NCBI GenBank assembly: GCA_017591395.1
Contig: WEDG01000794.1
Span: forward strand, 248,001-312,000
Direction: 5' to 3'
Source: Schistocephalus solidus
Lineage: Eukaryota > Platyhelminthes > Cestoda > Diphyllobothriidea > Diphyllobothriidae
DNA: 64,000 nt
The notes under the pieces are model-generated. The model did not search any database. It saw nothing but the letters and a program-made list of their open reading frames with translations, and had not been told where the DNA came from. A program made the translations under genes and the position numbers. Below, in pieces: positions 51,029 through 63,489 of the stretch (position 1 is the first letter of the stretch; each line of letters starts with the position of its first letter).

Positions 51029-51982
51029 CAGTAGATTCCCTATCTCATGAAATCACGGCCGAAATGATGAAATGTGCTTTCGATTCGAGAAAATTATTTA
51101 AGTAGCATTGTTACACTTATTATTGTGTAGCCCAATCCTACGATTTTTCAGTCACAGTAGGATGCCGGCTTTTGACGGAACTTCTTCCTGGTCACCTGCA
51201 AAAGGTATGCTCTGTAAAAAATTGCTACTTAAGTAGCATGCAGTTTTCCTACTGATTTTCATTGTCCTTATAAATTCAAATATATTTTATAGAAAGCGTA
51301 CTCACAAATATTCTTTCTTGCACTCGTTTGGTCTCAAATGGTGTCTCACTTATCTTTTATATTTGAGGAAAGGGTAAATTTCAGTTTTTGAAATTTTTTT
51401 AAATTTTCGAGTAATTTTGAACCCCACTGGCCGTTATACTTGCATTCAAGGTTTCCAAACTACATGTTGTATACATTCTGTGTAAGGGAAATCACGCATT
51501 TCTCTACGCTATGACGAAGAAACCACACATTTCGCATAATATTTTGCAATATGGACAACATTAATAACTTGACAGATATTATGTATTATGGATAAACATT
51601 TCACGGTCTCAAAAATCTCAAAATGAGAAACTCCTCTAAAACCGAAATATATCCTTTCTTCAAGTACGAAATTGAAGAAGACGCAATTTGCTACCAAAAG
51701 AGTACAAGAAAGAATATTTTCGTGCATAATTTTTATTAAATATATTTTAATTTATAAGGACAGTGAAAATCAGTGAGAAAAATGTATGCTATCTAAGTAG
51801 CCATTTTACAGAGCGGTCAGAAGGAAGTTCTTTCGAAAGCCGGCATCCTACTGTGACTGAAATATCTTGGAGATAAGGCTGTGCAATAATCAGTATGGCA
51901 ACTTTTACTTAGGTAACTTGTTTGGATCGGAGGCCCCTTTTCAGAATTTCCGTCGACCTTTCATGAGATAAGAAATCTACTG
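51029..51982. mobile_element. Mariner-like foldback (non-autonomous), 954 bp
   Basis: Ends CAGTAGATT and AATCTACTG are perfect inverted complements flanked by TA (51027-51028 and 51983-51984). The arms of roughly 300 bp also pair: tttcagtcacagtaggatgc then cggctttt on the left matches aaagccggcatcctactgtg then actgaaa on the right. TA flanks and CAGT ends point to Tc1/mariner-type mobilisation. No transposase frame remains. Confidence 0.88.
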
Positions 51983-51984
51983 TA

Positions 51985-52789
51985 CTTCTAGGGTGCGATT
52001 CGTCTAACTCCCTGCGGCTACGATCACTGGCGTCTTTAAGCTTTTGACCCTCTCTTCCTCTCTCAGTATTGAAAACAGGTCTCCAATCTCAATAGAGGTG
52101 CGTATAAAGAGTCTCATGGGCATGGCAACTGAGAGAAGTTCTCAGCGGTTCCGTCTGCATCGACCCAGCTCGGCTGGTGCATGGGGTGTGTGTGTGTGTG
52201 CACTCTGAGAAAAGTGTAACCCTAAGCCCACCCAACTTCACAGTGTGCTGCTGCCCACTCCCACTGACCCAATTTCGTTGATCTTTTCATCGTGCTGCTG
52301 CCTCGGCAGTATTGCGCTCATCTTCCGCCATCCCCCGCCCCCCTTCCCCCTGCGATGGACGCTAGGCCTGGTCTGAAACAGAACAACCTTCTGAAATCTC
52401 AAGCCACCGGGCCCAGCTTTGCGAGATTCGGCGCATGCGCGCGCACACACACACCTGCGCAAAGGCCTCTGTCACTCTCTCTTCACGACAATGCTGTCGG
52501 TTTTGTAGGCATCCCAGTAATCAGAGACCACAGTGGAGCGATGCAGCAAGCCTGCGTGTGATGTTTGCACAGCCTCTGTAACTGACGAGCTCAAGGATTC
52601 CGAGGAGCGCCTTTGATCGCCCGTGCCAAAGCCTCAGATAGTATAGTCAGGGGTAGCATTGCAGGACTAGAGACTATTGTTTGAATGATTGGTGATAAAT
52701 GTTCAGTAAATAGGCAGCAGATGGCGTGACTCATGAAGCGTTAACCGAAATTCAGAAATGTGTTTTCAATTATTAGAAATTAATGCCTG
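51985..52789. other. No recognised gene; short GT run
   Basis: A GT run lies at about 52184-52201. Nothing else recognised. Confidence 0.45.
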
Positions 52790-53065
52790 AGTGGGGTTGA
52801 TAAAGTTATTGTTTTGCTGCATAATCCCGAGATATTTCAATCACACCAGATTGCTGGCCTTTGACTGCGCTTCTTGTCAGTGGCCCCCAAAAAACCACAC
52901 TCGGAAAATGAAGGATTTTCGATTCCCGTATAAATTCATATGCATGTCAAACGAAACGCGCACCAAATTCTTCCTTCCGGTAGTTATTTGGAAGATAATT
53001 ATGTACTCTTCGAATTTTATACTCGAAGAACGGGTAGCTTTTGATATGAAGTGTACAACATAAGC
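52790..53065. mobile_element. Partial mariner-like foldback relic
   Basis: Resembles one arm of 51029-51982: gatatttcaatcacaccaga then ttgctggcctttgactgcgc, and cccgtataaattcatatgca. The other arm is absent. Confidence 0.6.
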
Positions 53066-53084
53066 TATACGCACTCATGAACAC

Positions 53085-54682
<1,598 letters not shown>

Positions 54683-54975
54683 AATACACTCAGGTGACCA
54701 CAAAGGGTTTTAAAGGTCAGGAGAGCAGTTATCTTTGGCCGGAAAAATGAAAGCCAGAAACAGCGTTATCATTCGGCTAGCTCAGAACATACCAGTCTAC
54801 CAAGAACTTCGATTGCCGTTCTGATTCCCCTGTCCAAAGTTCCGTTGCAAGTGCAGGAACCCTGTGTCAGCGGGATGGGCGTCTAGCCACGAGCATAGAC
54901 AGGGCTCAAAGCTCATGTCACTCGCTGCTTTATTGGCCTCGATCTATCAACAACCAATTTATATATATATATATA

Positions 54976-55083
54976 AAGAAAGAAGGCTCGTCGGAAAATC
55001 GAGGTTTACTCGTGAATTTTCAAGCTGGTTACACCAACCCGTCGTCAGACGAAATGAGAAGTAAGAGTTGGGATTGTCGCGCT
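54976..55083. repeat. PLE left inverted terminal repeat
   Basis: aagaaagaaggctcgtcgga continuing to gttgggattgtcgc. It is the inverted complement of 57305-57410 and contains the antisense of the hammerhead-like core. The first coding frame begins inside it (ATG at 55012). Confidence 0.9.
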
Positions 55084-56630
55084 GAAGATATTTTTGAAAA
55101 CGTACTGCAGCGCATAAATGCCACCACCAAGGATGCTCGTATGAAGAAGCGAGCCGATCTTCAAGACAAGCTCCAAGCTCTTCTCCATCCCCTCAACGAT
55201 AGTACTATGTCTACAAGAGTTGTGAACCTTTCGAAAAGGAGTCTCAACCCCGCCGAAACAAGCCTGCTGTCGAAAGGCATGAGGTTTAGTCATACCGATG
55301 CTGCACCTACGAGCTTCTTAGCCGGCCTTGAATCCCTCCTACTAACCTCATCCATCCCTGAGGACATGCGTGCTGATATACGCAGCTGTGCTACTGGCCT
55401 CCTCCGAAAAAAAAACCTCAGAAAACCTTGTCAATGGAGGAAGATAAGGGATTACGCTCCCTTAGGTCGGACGACAGTATCGTCGTTGTAGCTGCTGACA
55501 AAGGTGGTGCTACCGTCATCATGGACAAGATTGACTATGTCAATAAGGCCAATCAAGCTTTTCATGACAGGGAGGCCTACATCCCCGTTGCTGAGGATCC
55601 AACGAAAAAAACAGGCTGCATCCGTAAAGAAGAAGGTGAATGAGCTCACTAGAATGAAACTCATAAGCCCCGCGGACGCTACATTTCTAACTCTCAATGA
55701 TCCGCGCATCGCACGTGCCTATGGTCTTCCAAAGATTCACAAAGCGGACGCACCCTTGAGGATCATAGTGCCACTCATTGGATCGCCTACTTATAACCTT
55801 GCCAAATGGTTATACAAACGCCTAAAACACCTTAGTAATGGTTCACAGTACAGCATCAGCAACTCGCATGCTTTTCTTCAAAGAATTCAAGGCCTTAATG
55901 TAAGTCCTGATGAATGCATTCTATCGTTTGATGTGGTTGCTCTTTTTCCTCAATACCACATAACCTGGCAATTGAGAGCGTAGCTCGACGTCTAGAAGAA
56001 ACGCCAATAGACATTCCAACGCAGCACGTTTTAGACATGCTCTGGCTCTGCCTTAAGAATTATTGTCAATTCGACGGTAAGCATTACCAACAGGTCAAGG
56101 GTACTCCAATGGGCTCACCGATATCGCGGCTACTTGCCGAGCTAGTCTTACAACGTCTAGAAGAAGCTGTGATTCAAAACCTCAGTCCGAAAATGTGGCT
56201 TCGCTACGTAGATGATACCTTCGTGGTCATTAACAACTGCGAAGTGGAACGGCTGCATGAAAGTCTTAATGGTGTCTTCCCTGCTATACAATTCACCCGC
56301 GAAGGAGCAACAGGCGACATCCTCCCGTTTCTCGACGTCATGGTGCAAAGATTGAGTGATGGCCAGCTCGCAACCAGCGTCCACAGAAAAGACTCAAATG
56401 CCGAAATAATCCTGAACTATGGGAGCAATCATCCTGCTGCCCACAAACGAAGCTGCGTTCGAGCTCTTTTTCACCGCGCCTTCCGGTACTGTAACAGCGA
56501 GTATCTACTTAAAAAAGAACTTGCCTATTTATACAAACTATTCCGATCTAACGGATATCCGATGAGCTTCGTGAAAACTGTCTCCGAAGTCACAGGCAAC
56601 CACAATATCAGAGCTCTAATCGAGAAGTAG
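55012..56630 (+). pseudogene. PLE N-terminal region and reverse transcriptase, frameshifted
   Basis: Frame pieces: 55012 to about 55410 (N-terminal region with VVNLSKRSLNPAE and LLSKGMRF); about 55420-55605 in another frame (SDDSIVVVAADKGGATVIMD); about 55610-55950 back in the first frame (YGLPKIHK, PLRIIVPLIGSPTYNLAKWL, SFDVVALFP); about 55950-56630 (ESVARRLEE, KGTPMGSPIS, catalytic YVDDTF at about 56202-56222, LPFLDVMVQRL, HRKDSNAEIILNYGSNHP, LFRSNGYP). YVDD is intact. The first two shifts coincide with A runs (55408-55416 and 55605-55611), where indels or base-calling errors are likely. The frame ends with TAG at 56628. Confidence 0.92.
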
Positions 56631-56639
56631 TACCGAGGA

Positions 56640-57114
56640 AATTCGTTTCATTGCCATACATGCAGGGCATTTCGGAAACGATCGCCCGACAACTAGACCG
56701 ATTTGGTATCTGCATCGCTCACAAGCCAGCGTCCTCCTGCGGGCAGCACTATCACGTGTTAAAGATCCCGTACCCAAAGAGCAACAAACCAATGTTATTT
56801 ACCGCATTCCATGTGCGAATTGCTCTTGCGCTTATGTAGGCCATACAGGCCGACGACTCGGGACCCGCATAAATGAACACAAACTGGCCATCCGCCGACG
56901 CGATCCCTTGTCTCTCGTGTTTGCGCACGCCGTTGATTGCGACCACCGCTTCAATTGGGAGGGAACGGAAGTGGTCGCCATGGCTAGCACCAAACAGGCA
57001 CGCGAATTCCTCGAAGCTTGGCACTCCGGCACAAACAGTATCAACCACCACGTCGATCTGGATGCGCATTACGAAGGTCTGCGTGCACGGTCCACTGACT
57101 TGCGCCCACCTTAA
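56640..57114 (+). pseudogene. PLE linker and GIY-YIG endonuclease, frameshifted
   Basis: One frame gives FVSLPYMQGISETIARQL and GICIAHKPASS. A shift near 56740 leads to LRAALSRVKDPVPKEQQ, NVIYRIPCANCSCAYVGHTG, RRLGTRINEHKLAIRRRD and further to ARSTDLRPP with a stop at 57112-57114. IPC..C...YVG.TGR.L..R..EH is the PLE GIY-YIG signature; the second Y...G, the Arg and the His-containing helix are all present. Together with the RT it would form the usual single PLE polyprotein if the frames were intact. Confidence 0.9.
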
Positions 57115-57304
57115 AATCAACATTTGCTTATCCGTGCCCAGCCAAGTGTATCCTCGCTGACTCTGCATCTCCCGCCACTTGACTTGCTATCATAACTCTA
57201 GCACCCCTCCCTTACATGCGACAGCTATCGTAACAGGATTCACGGCCCTAAACCCCCATGGCGTCAGTCTGTCGATGTAACCTCTCGGCCCCTAAACCCT
57301 CCAG

Positions 57305-57410
57305 CGTGACAATCCCAACTCTTACTTCTCATTTCGTCTGACGACGGGTTGGTGTAACCAGCTTGAAAATTCACGAGTAAACCTCGATTTTCCGACGAGC
57401 CTTCTTTCTT
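57305..57410 (+). repeat. PLE right terminal repeat with hammerhead-like core
   Basis: The plus strand reads CTGACGA, C, then gggttggt-gta-accagctt (8 pairs including wobbles) and GAAA. This is the CUGANGA-helix II-GAAA arrangement of hammerhead ribozymes, as reported for PLE terminal repeats. Helices I and III are not convincing by eye. Confidence 0.7.
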
Positions 57411-57444
57411 CATTTATAATCTCGGAATGCATACTACCTCAATC

Positions 57445-57448
<4 letters not shown>

Positions 57449-57495
<47 letters not shown>
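57449..57495. repeat. TA dinucleotide tract
   Basis: About 23 TA units between the PLE right end and the next SINE. Confidence 0.95.
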
Positions 57496-57498
<3 letters not shown>

Positions 57499-57504
57499 GA
57501 TAAT

Positions 57505-57735
57505 TTGAACCGACAAAGACAAGGGAGACCGGAATGGCCATTTCTGGCTTATTAGCCGTCATCAGCCAGTCATACCCAATCCCAAGTGTGGAACACCTGG
57601 GATTCGAACCCACGACCTTTGGTATTTGAGTCGAACGCTCTACCATTGAGCCACGGGCTCGTTGCTTTGTCGGTTGCGATCGGGAATATGATGATAGTGT
57701 GTGGCTCACCGATCTGCTTAAGGAACATTTATGTT
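57505..57735 (-). mobile_element. tRNA-derived SINE, reverse copy
   Basis: Body gacaagggagaccggaatgg and gccagtcatacccaatccca. Head in reverse (gattcgaacccacgacc, ctctaccattgagccacggg) with good box A and box B. Leader remnant gcgatcgggaatatga. The stem/tail block is missing at the TA-tract side. Confidence 0.85.
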
Positions 57736-58170
57736 CCGTTGTGCCCTGGAACTCAGACTAGAGTACTCACAGGCAGTCGCATAGCGACGTGTAGCATATG
57801 TTGATAATGTGGAACATTATCACTCACATTATATATATATACATATATATATCGGGTAAATAATTTCTGAAATTCTTAAGTGCAGGACATGGAGTCAGGT
57901 GATTCGGACATGACTTTTTTAGCTAGTATCTATGTCGAAAGTACGGTATAACGTCTTCGCCATATAAGATTTATATATATATATATAGAAAAGACGAAAT
58001 TCTTTGGGAAAAATAGAAACTTTAATGCGTAAAATTTTTCGAGAGACTGGTCCCCAGCTCGTCGTCAGACTACAGGCAGTGTACAGGAACAATTAATCAA
58101 TTAACCGTGTTAAACAAAGGGATTCTGAGATTGCCCAAAATCCGAACCAATAGGCTTTCAGTGTATTTGG

Positions 58171-58546
58171 TCATCCCGTCGTGATTGGTTGTGCGCGTTT
58201 GAATTTTTTCTTTAACCATTTTGTATGTGGCATCAAATCGATATGCCGGTTGATGCATGCCTCATCTGAGTGCATTGCTTCCGGGAACTCACGGCCTTTT
58301 CTGATTGGGCAGATGCCAACAATCCGTGTTTTTCTCCCATGCAAATTTATGTCCGGTTTCCAGTGTATGCATAGCCACTTGGGATAAATGGTCTCGTCTT
58401 CTAACCGCCAACTGATGTTCGTGTAGGCGGGTTGAGACAGATATTCCCAGTTTGGCCACAATAAACGGCATTACAGCTGGAACATGGAATTTTGTAGACA
58501 ACACCTTTTTTATCAAGGTAGCTAACCCTGTCCTTAGGGTGTACAA
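58171..58546 (-). pseudogene. PLE GIY-YIG nuclease fragment, left arm
   Basis: Frames give YTLRTGLATLIKKVLSTKFH, then ISVSTRLHEHQLAVRRRD, HTLETGHKFAWEKNTDC, and in another frame RKGREFPEAMHSDEACINRH. This matches the nuclease region at 679-1160 but with several frameshifts. No RT sequence is attached. Confidence 0.85.
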
Positions 58547-58699
58547 GCTGTGAGCGTAAAGTAGATGTAGGGTGGTGTGCTACTTGTATCTGGTGTTTTT
58601 AGCTGTCTTTCGACAAGCTCCAGATACATTTTTAATGTATGGGAGAGTTCTCCAGGTCATTGTTTTGGGTGCCTGGGTGGCCGTAGCACACCACCCTAC

Positions 58700-59060
58700 A
58701 TCTACTTTACGCTCACAGCTTGTACACCCTAAGGACAGGGTTAGCTACCTTGATAAAAAAGGTGTTGTCTACAAAATTCCATGTTCAGTTGTAATGCCGT
58801 TTATTGTGGCCAAACTGGAAATCTGTCTCAACCCGCCTACACGAACATCAGTTGGCGGTTAGAAGACGAGACCATTTATCCCCAAGTGGCTATGCATGCA
58901 CTGGAAACCGGACATAAATTTGCATGGGAGAAAACACGGATTGTTGGCATCTGCCCAATCAGAAAAGGCCGTGAATTCCTGGAAGCAATGCACTCCAGAT
59001 GAGGCATGCATCAACCGGCATATCGATTTGGATGCCACATACAAAAATCGTTAAAGAAAA
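58700..59060 (+). pseudogene. PLE GIY-YIG nuclease fragment, right arm
   Basis: Mirror of the left arm: SQLVHPKDRVSYLDKKGV, YKIPCS, then NAVYCGQTGNLSQPAYT, METGHKF-like HALETGHKFAWEKTRIVG, ICPIRKGREFLEAMHS. Shifts differ slightly from the left arm, so both arms have mutated since they formed. Confidence 0.85.
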
Positions 59061-59272
59061 ATTCAAACGCACACAACCAATCGACGGGATGACCAAATAC
59101 ACTGAAAGCCTATTGGTTCCGGATTTTGGGCAATCTCAGAATCCTTTGTTTAACACGGTTAGTGATTAATTGTTCCTGTACACTGCCTGTAGTCGACGAC
59201 GAGCTGGGGACCAGTCTCGAAAAATTACGCATTAAAGTTTCTATTTTTCCCAAAAGAATTTCGTCTTTTTCT

Positions 59273-59277
<5 letters not shown>

Positions 59278-59321
<44 letters not shown>
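59278..59321. repeat. TA dinucleotide tract
   Basis: About 22 TA units directly at the right end of the PLE palindrome. Confidence 0.95.
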
Positions 59322-59324
<3 letters not shown>

Positions 59325-59835
59325 TTGTTTATTTGCCTACCTCTAAATCTGCTTTGCGCACGCTATTGAATGTATGCATTGACTGTGTAGCCGGGTTTAT
59401 GTTAGATTTGAAAATCATCCTACGATTACGCTTGTGTGTTTATCAGACTCCAGGCTTTATAAATTAAATAAGATTATCGTCCCGTTACTGTCCACTCTAC
59501 AGTATAAGGGATGGCAGACGTCGTGAGGGGGCTGCATAAACCAATTAAACAGCTTCATCTACTGGTGTTTTACGTTCAGTCACGCTACGTGGCATACCTC
59601 GGCGTATCACATTTTTTCATAGGGTAGGAGCTTTTTATTGCGACAAACAAAAGCACTCCATATAGTGTGGTTGCTAAGGCTCCTCAGTACACTTCCAAAG
59701 CACCACGGTTAGGCTATGTTATAAATTAAAATGTTGCAAACACCAGTGCAGTCAAAATAACTTATTTTTCGGATGGCGAATGTCCGAGAAGGACCTGGTT
59801 CCACAAAGATCCACAAATACGGTAAGGATGACTTT
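59322..59835. other. No recognised feature
   Basis: No exon or shared repeat recognised. Confidence 0.45.
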
Positions 59836-60165
59836 TATGGCCGCCTAAGCGGGACACAGGAATAGGAACCGCCTGCAATACATGTGGCTTTATACCAAAT
59901 GCTTGGAAAATTAGGTTTAAGATGATGGTGAACATTAAGGTTAGGTTTGGGGTTAGGTTTAAGGTCAGGATAATGTCAAGTGTTAGCGTTTGGGTAGGGC
60001 TAGGGTTAAGATAAAGGGTACAGTTTAGGGTTAGTGTTAGGGTTAAGACATCGGAATTTTCATCCTTCCCAAAAACATTTGCAGTAAAATTAAATTAAAT
60101 TTGCAAGGCCCCCGTTGTTCAATAGGCGGGGTGGTCCTATTCCCGCGTCCTGTTTAGGCGGACCT
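59836..60165. mobile_element. TIR-A element, complete, ~330 bp
   Basis: Left end tatggccgcctaagcgggac then acaggaataggaacc; right end gtggtcctattcccgcgtcc then tgtttaggcggacct, inverted complements over about 38 bp. The interior (59930-60050) is built of degenerate ggttaggg/ggttaagg repeats. No coding capacity. Confidence 0.85.
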
Positions 60166-60994
60166 TAAAGACATCCTTATCCCTAAGACACCGAGGACTA
60201 GCATAAAAGGCAGTAGTAATTCGACTGACTCTATCAAATGTGATTATGTGTCGAATCCAAATGGGCTCCAGAGACACGGTTTGGATGAACATGGAAAAGT
60301 CCTCTGATATGTAACCCCCGGAATAAACCTTGGGATCTAAAGAATCAGTGGAAAAAATCGAGTATGGTCGAGCATAGCGAAGAAGTTGATGGGCAGTAAA
60401 ACACAAAACCGGGTCTGTTAGGGTGGAACAACAGGCGGTAATACTTTTTGCGAAGCAGACTTTCAAAAAGAAAAAATTTGAAGAACCTCCACTCCATCTT
60501 GCAGAGAGGACGACCTGAGGCAGTCAGACAGGCTAGGTGGAAGTTTGCACCTTTTTTCATTGTAAATCCCTTTCTTGAATATAACTGAACTACAATCAGA
60601 TGTTTAACTTCTACACAATCGCTCAGCACCCGGTATTGGACAGATCATAGAGGGTTTTAGCGCTTTTGTTCTGCAAAGCTTGACTGAAATGCCTTTATTA
60701 AAGGTACATTTTTGCGTGGTATTCGGGTACAAAGACTGGACTCTAGGAACATTAAAGGAGTGTCTTCCAGTGTAATATCGTTTTCCGAAATTTCGATAAC
60801 TCAAACAAAGACGAGTGCTCAAATCTACAAACGTTGCTGCGACAAAACCATAAAATCTGGACTACTTCATCCAGCCTAAAGACCCAACTTCTTTATGTAC
60901 CTGTGCACATCAGATAGCTGGCTTCCGACATCGGTTCAGTGTGTAGTGTCAGCTTTAGCAATGTAAAAACTGCACTAATGGGTAGGCATGCCTC
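60166..60994. other. No recognised gene
   Basis: Three overlapping minus-strand frames (60137-60822) show no family motif or splice context; not annotated as a gene. Confidence 0.4.
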
Positions 60995-61396
60995 GTATGG
61001 CCGCCTAAACTGGACACGATAATGGGAACCGCTCCGCCCGCTTAAAATAGGTGGGCTGACGGTAAATTTTAGGAAGACTGAATACACCCATGTCTTAACG
61101 CTATCACTAACTCTAATATAAAACTAAAGTGTATGCTTAATATTAACCCTTGCTCCACCCTGAGCCTAAACCCTACGGTTACTCGAATAATAACCTTAAC
61201 CCTAAAGTTAGTATGATAAAAACCTTAGCCCTTAGCCTAATCATGGCCCTTACCCCAATGCTGACTTTAAACTCAAACTCCAACTTAACCCTCACCCTCA
61301 CCCTGATCCTAAACATAATTTCCTGGGAATTGGACGCAAAGACACGTGTATTGCGTACTGTTCCTATCCCCATGTCCTGTTTAGGCGCCCATATAA
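60995..61396. mobile_element. TIR-A element, complete, ~400 bp
   Basis: Left end tatggccgcctaaactggac then acgataatgggaacc; right end ctgttcctatccccatgtcc then tgtttaggcgcccata. The interior is made of ccctaa-like blocks, i.e. the telomere-like strand is opposite to that in the copy at 59836. Confidence 0.85.
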
Positions 61397-62159
61397 GACA
61401 TTCTCACCGACTAATGTAACGTCTAAAGGCAATGCATTGGGTTTCGAGGAGGAATTTTTACCCCCCAATGGGCTGTGCCGTAGATGTGCTGGATCAAAAC
61501 GGGAGCCAGATAGTCTGGTCGCTGCGCGTTAATTTGGCTGCGTGAGGCCATAATTACTGCCCCATATAGGGGAATGGGGTGTGCTGGCACCCACCTAGAC
61601 GTAGGCCATCCCACCGAGTTAGTCACTGCGTCCAAGCAAATCGTTGAAAAGTTCGTAAAGTCGACTGGCGCGTTGAAGAGGCAGTGAAGTCGACACTAGG
61701 GGGGATCCATCCATCTGGCACGCTTGAATCCATCACGATGATCCAAAAGTCATGGCTTGGAAGGTTACCAACTGAGAGTTGGGTTTAGTGGCTTCTTCAT
61801 CTAAATGTGGCCTTTATAGCACTACCCTATAGATAAGATCCGATCCGCCGTGTTGCATGAAAACCTGGTGCATCCTGCGAGTATCAGGATCTTCAGCCTA
61901 TCAGACCCTGTGTCGAGCCCGCCTCCGGTCGTCCTGAAATTTTCTTGCGATCGGAGCCAGGTGGCTGATGGAATGTAAGGTGAAGCAGCTGCTGTGCTAG
62001 TCTGTTGCGTAAGTCACCGTCCTGCGCCCACTCCGTAGGCACGCACTGTGGACACCGTCTTTCATGACGCTGAAAATGTCCTACTGGACTTTAAGATGTG
62101 TTGCTGGTTACTGACAGGTCTCGAAAACGATAGAGCGAAACTATATATCCCTTTATTAC
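61397..62159. other. No recognised feature
   Basis: No exon or shared repeat recognised. Confidence 0.4.
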
Positions 62160-62450
62160 ATTGTTCGCCTTGAATTTATTACTACTAGCCACTGTGAGGC
62201 TGCTAACGGGGTTTAAGAGTGAGCCCCAAGGCAGAACGGGACGAGTGAGTTCGGTTAGAGCTCGGCGAGCGTTCATCCACCAGTGGCTCCATTTTTAGAA
62301 CGTTGGACTTCTTATCAACAGGTCGCGGGTTTGAGTCTGGGGTGCTGCATCCCCTGGGGTTGCGTATGAAGGGCTGATGAGGTTTAATGTGCCAGAAATG
62401 GCCATTCCAGTCTCCCTTGTCTTTGTAGACATTGCTCCTCTGGTGGTGTG
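62160..62450 (+). mobile_element. tRNA-derived SINE, tail then truncated next copy
   Basis: Begins with a short core (ttattactactagccact), stem block and tail (ggcagaacgggacgagtgag). It continues into the head of another copy (gaacgttggacttcttatca, gtcgcgggtttgagtc) and its body (ccagaaatggccattcca). The 5' part of that head is missing. Confidence 0.8.
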
Positions 62451-63489
62451 TATCTTGTCGACGTCAGCGTCATGAAACACACCCGAGCGTCCCAACAGCT
62501 TTTTGACAAAAGAACACATATTTGTCCTTATGGTCTCCTATGAAAACGTGTCTGGTCTGAAGTTACATGAATCATATAAAATTCTTCGTTTTTCTCACAA
62601 AACGAGAATAAACTGAATCGGTGGGCTGGTTTTTTTCGATTAAAGCAGTTGTTGACTTCATTCGTCAAGACCCAGCCAGGGTATATGGTCTTCCAACGAC
62701 CACAAGAAATTCAAATAATTCAGTTTATAGAACTTCGCGTACCTGCTGACTCTGATTCGAGCATTTGGTGTGCAGTCAGGGTTTGGGTTAAAACGGACTG
62801 CTGCTAGAATCTCTTTCTCTGTTGGTAAAAGTTATCGATTACAAAAACCATTCCGCAACAGGAGCGAGAACGAGATCAGCAACGAGTTTTTCAATTTTAT
62901 TTGACACCTGCATGTTCTTTGAGGTGTGAGGTGTTGCTGTGGCGGTAATTAACGCGAACAACAGAATGGTGTGCTCGACAGGATAGAAAATCGCCCTTGG
63001 AGTTTTCGCGATGCTGAAAGCCTGGAGAATTATAACTTTTGAATTAAGTACTCGTGCATGCACACCTTTGTACTTACTAAGCCCACTGATACGTGAAACC
63101 AACGGCTACTTGACGAGTGATACGTCATTTGGTAAAATGATCTGCCTTCTATAGTATTCGGCAAAATGTTTTATGAAGTCTGCCGGCAGTTGGTAGAACC
63201 TGCTAAACGCAAGTATACTGGAACAGATTTTAGAGCGTGACCTGGAAAAGGAAAGTTAATTTAGATTACAAGGAACTACAATTCGGCATTTTATAATTCA
63301 GCGCGAACTGCCTTACTTCGAAGAAAATTGAAACACTAGTTTCGGGGACAAGTTTGACTGAGTTGGTCATAGCTGGCCACAGCCCACAGCAGGCTCACTC
63401 CTACTTGGTTACTGAGTCATGCACTCAGTTCCTGTTCTTCTTGGATCTCCACGCTACGGCCCATATTGGCAGCCGCATGTAGATGTATA
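62451..63489. other. No recognised feature
   Basis: An 87-codon minus-strand frame at 62839-63102 has no recognisable motif or splice context. Confidence 0.4.

Larger units (their letters stand above)
54976..57410 (+). mobile_element. Nearly full-length Penelope-like retroelement, frameshifted
   Basis: About 2.4 kb bounded by inverted terminal repeats of about 106 bp (54976-55083 and 57305-57410) that differ at only a few bases. Between them, in order, lie an N-terminal PLE region, reverse transcriptase and GIY-YIG nuclease, the canonical PLE order. A short TA run precedes it (54961-54975) and a longer one follows 40 bp downstream. The right end carries a hammerhead-like core. Its GIY-YIG type differs from that of the element at 1-1830, so it is a separate lineage. 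Confidence 0.93.
57984..59276. mobile_element. Palindrome of two PLE 3' halves, ~600-bp arms
   Basis: The left arm (57984-58583) is the inverted complement of the right arm (58683-59276) with few differences. Both carry the PLE linker, GIY-YIG coding region and terminal repeat, 3' ends outward. The 99-bp centre (58584-58682) continues the minus-strand PLE coding direction, so the left arm is longer than the right. Flanking TA runs are at 57972-57986 and 59278-59321. The GIY-YIG type is that of the 1-1830 element. Confidence 0.92.
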
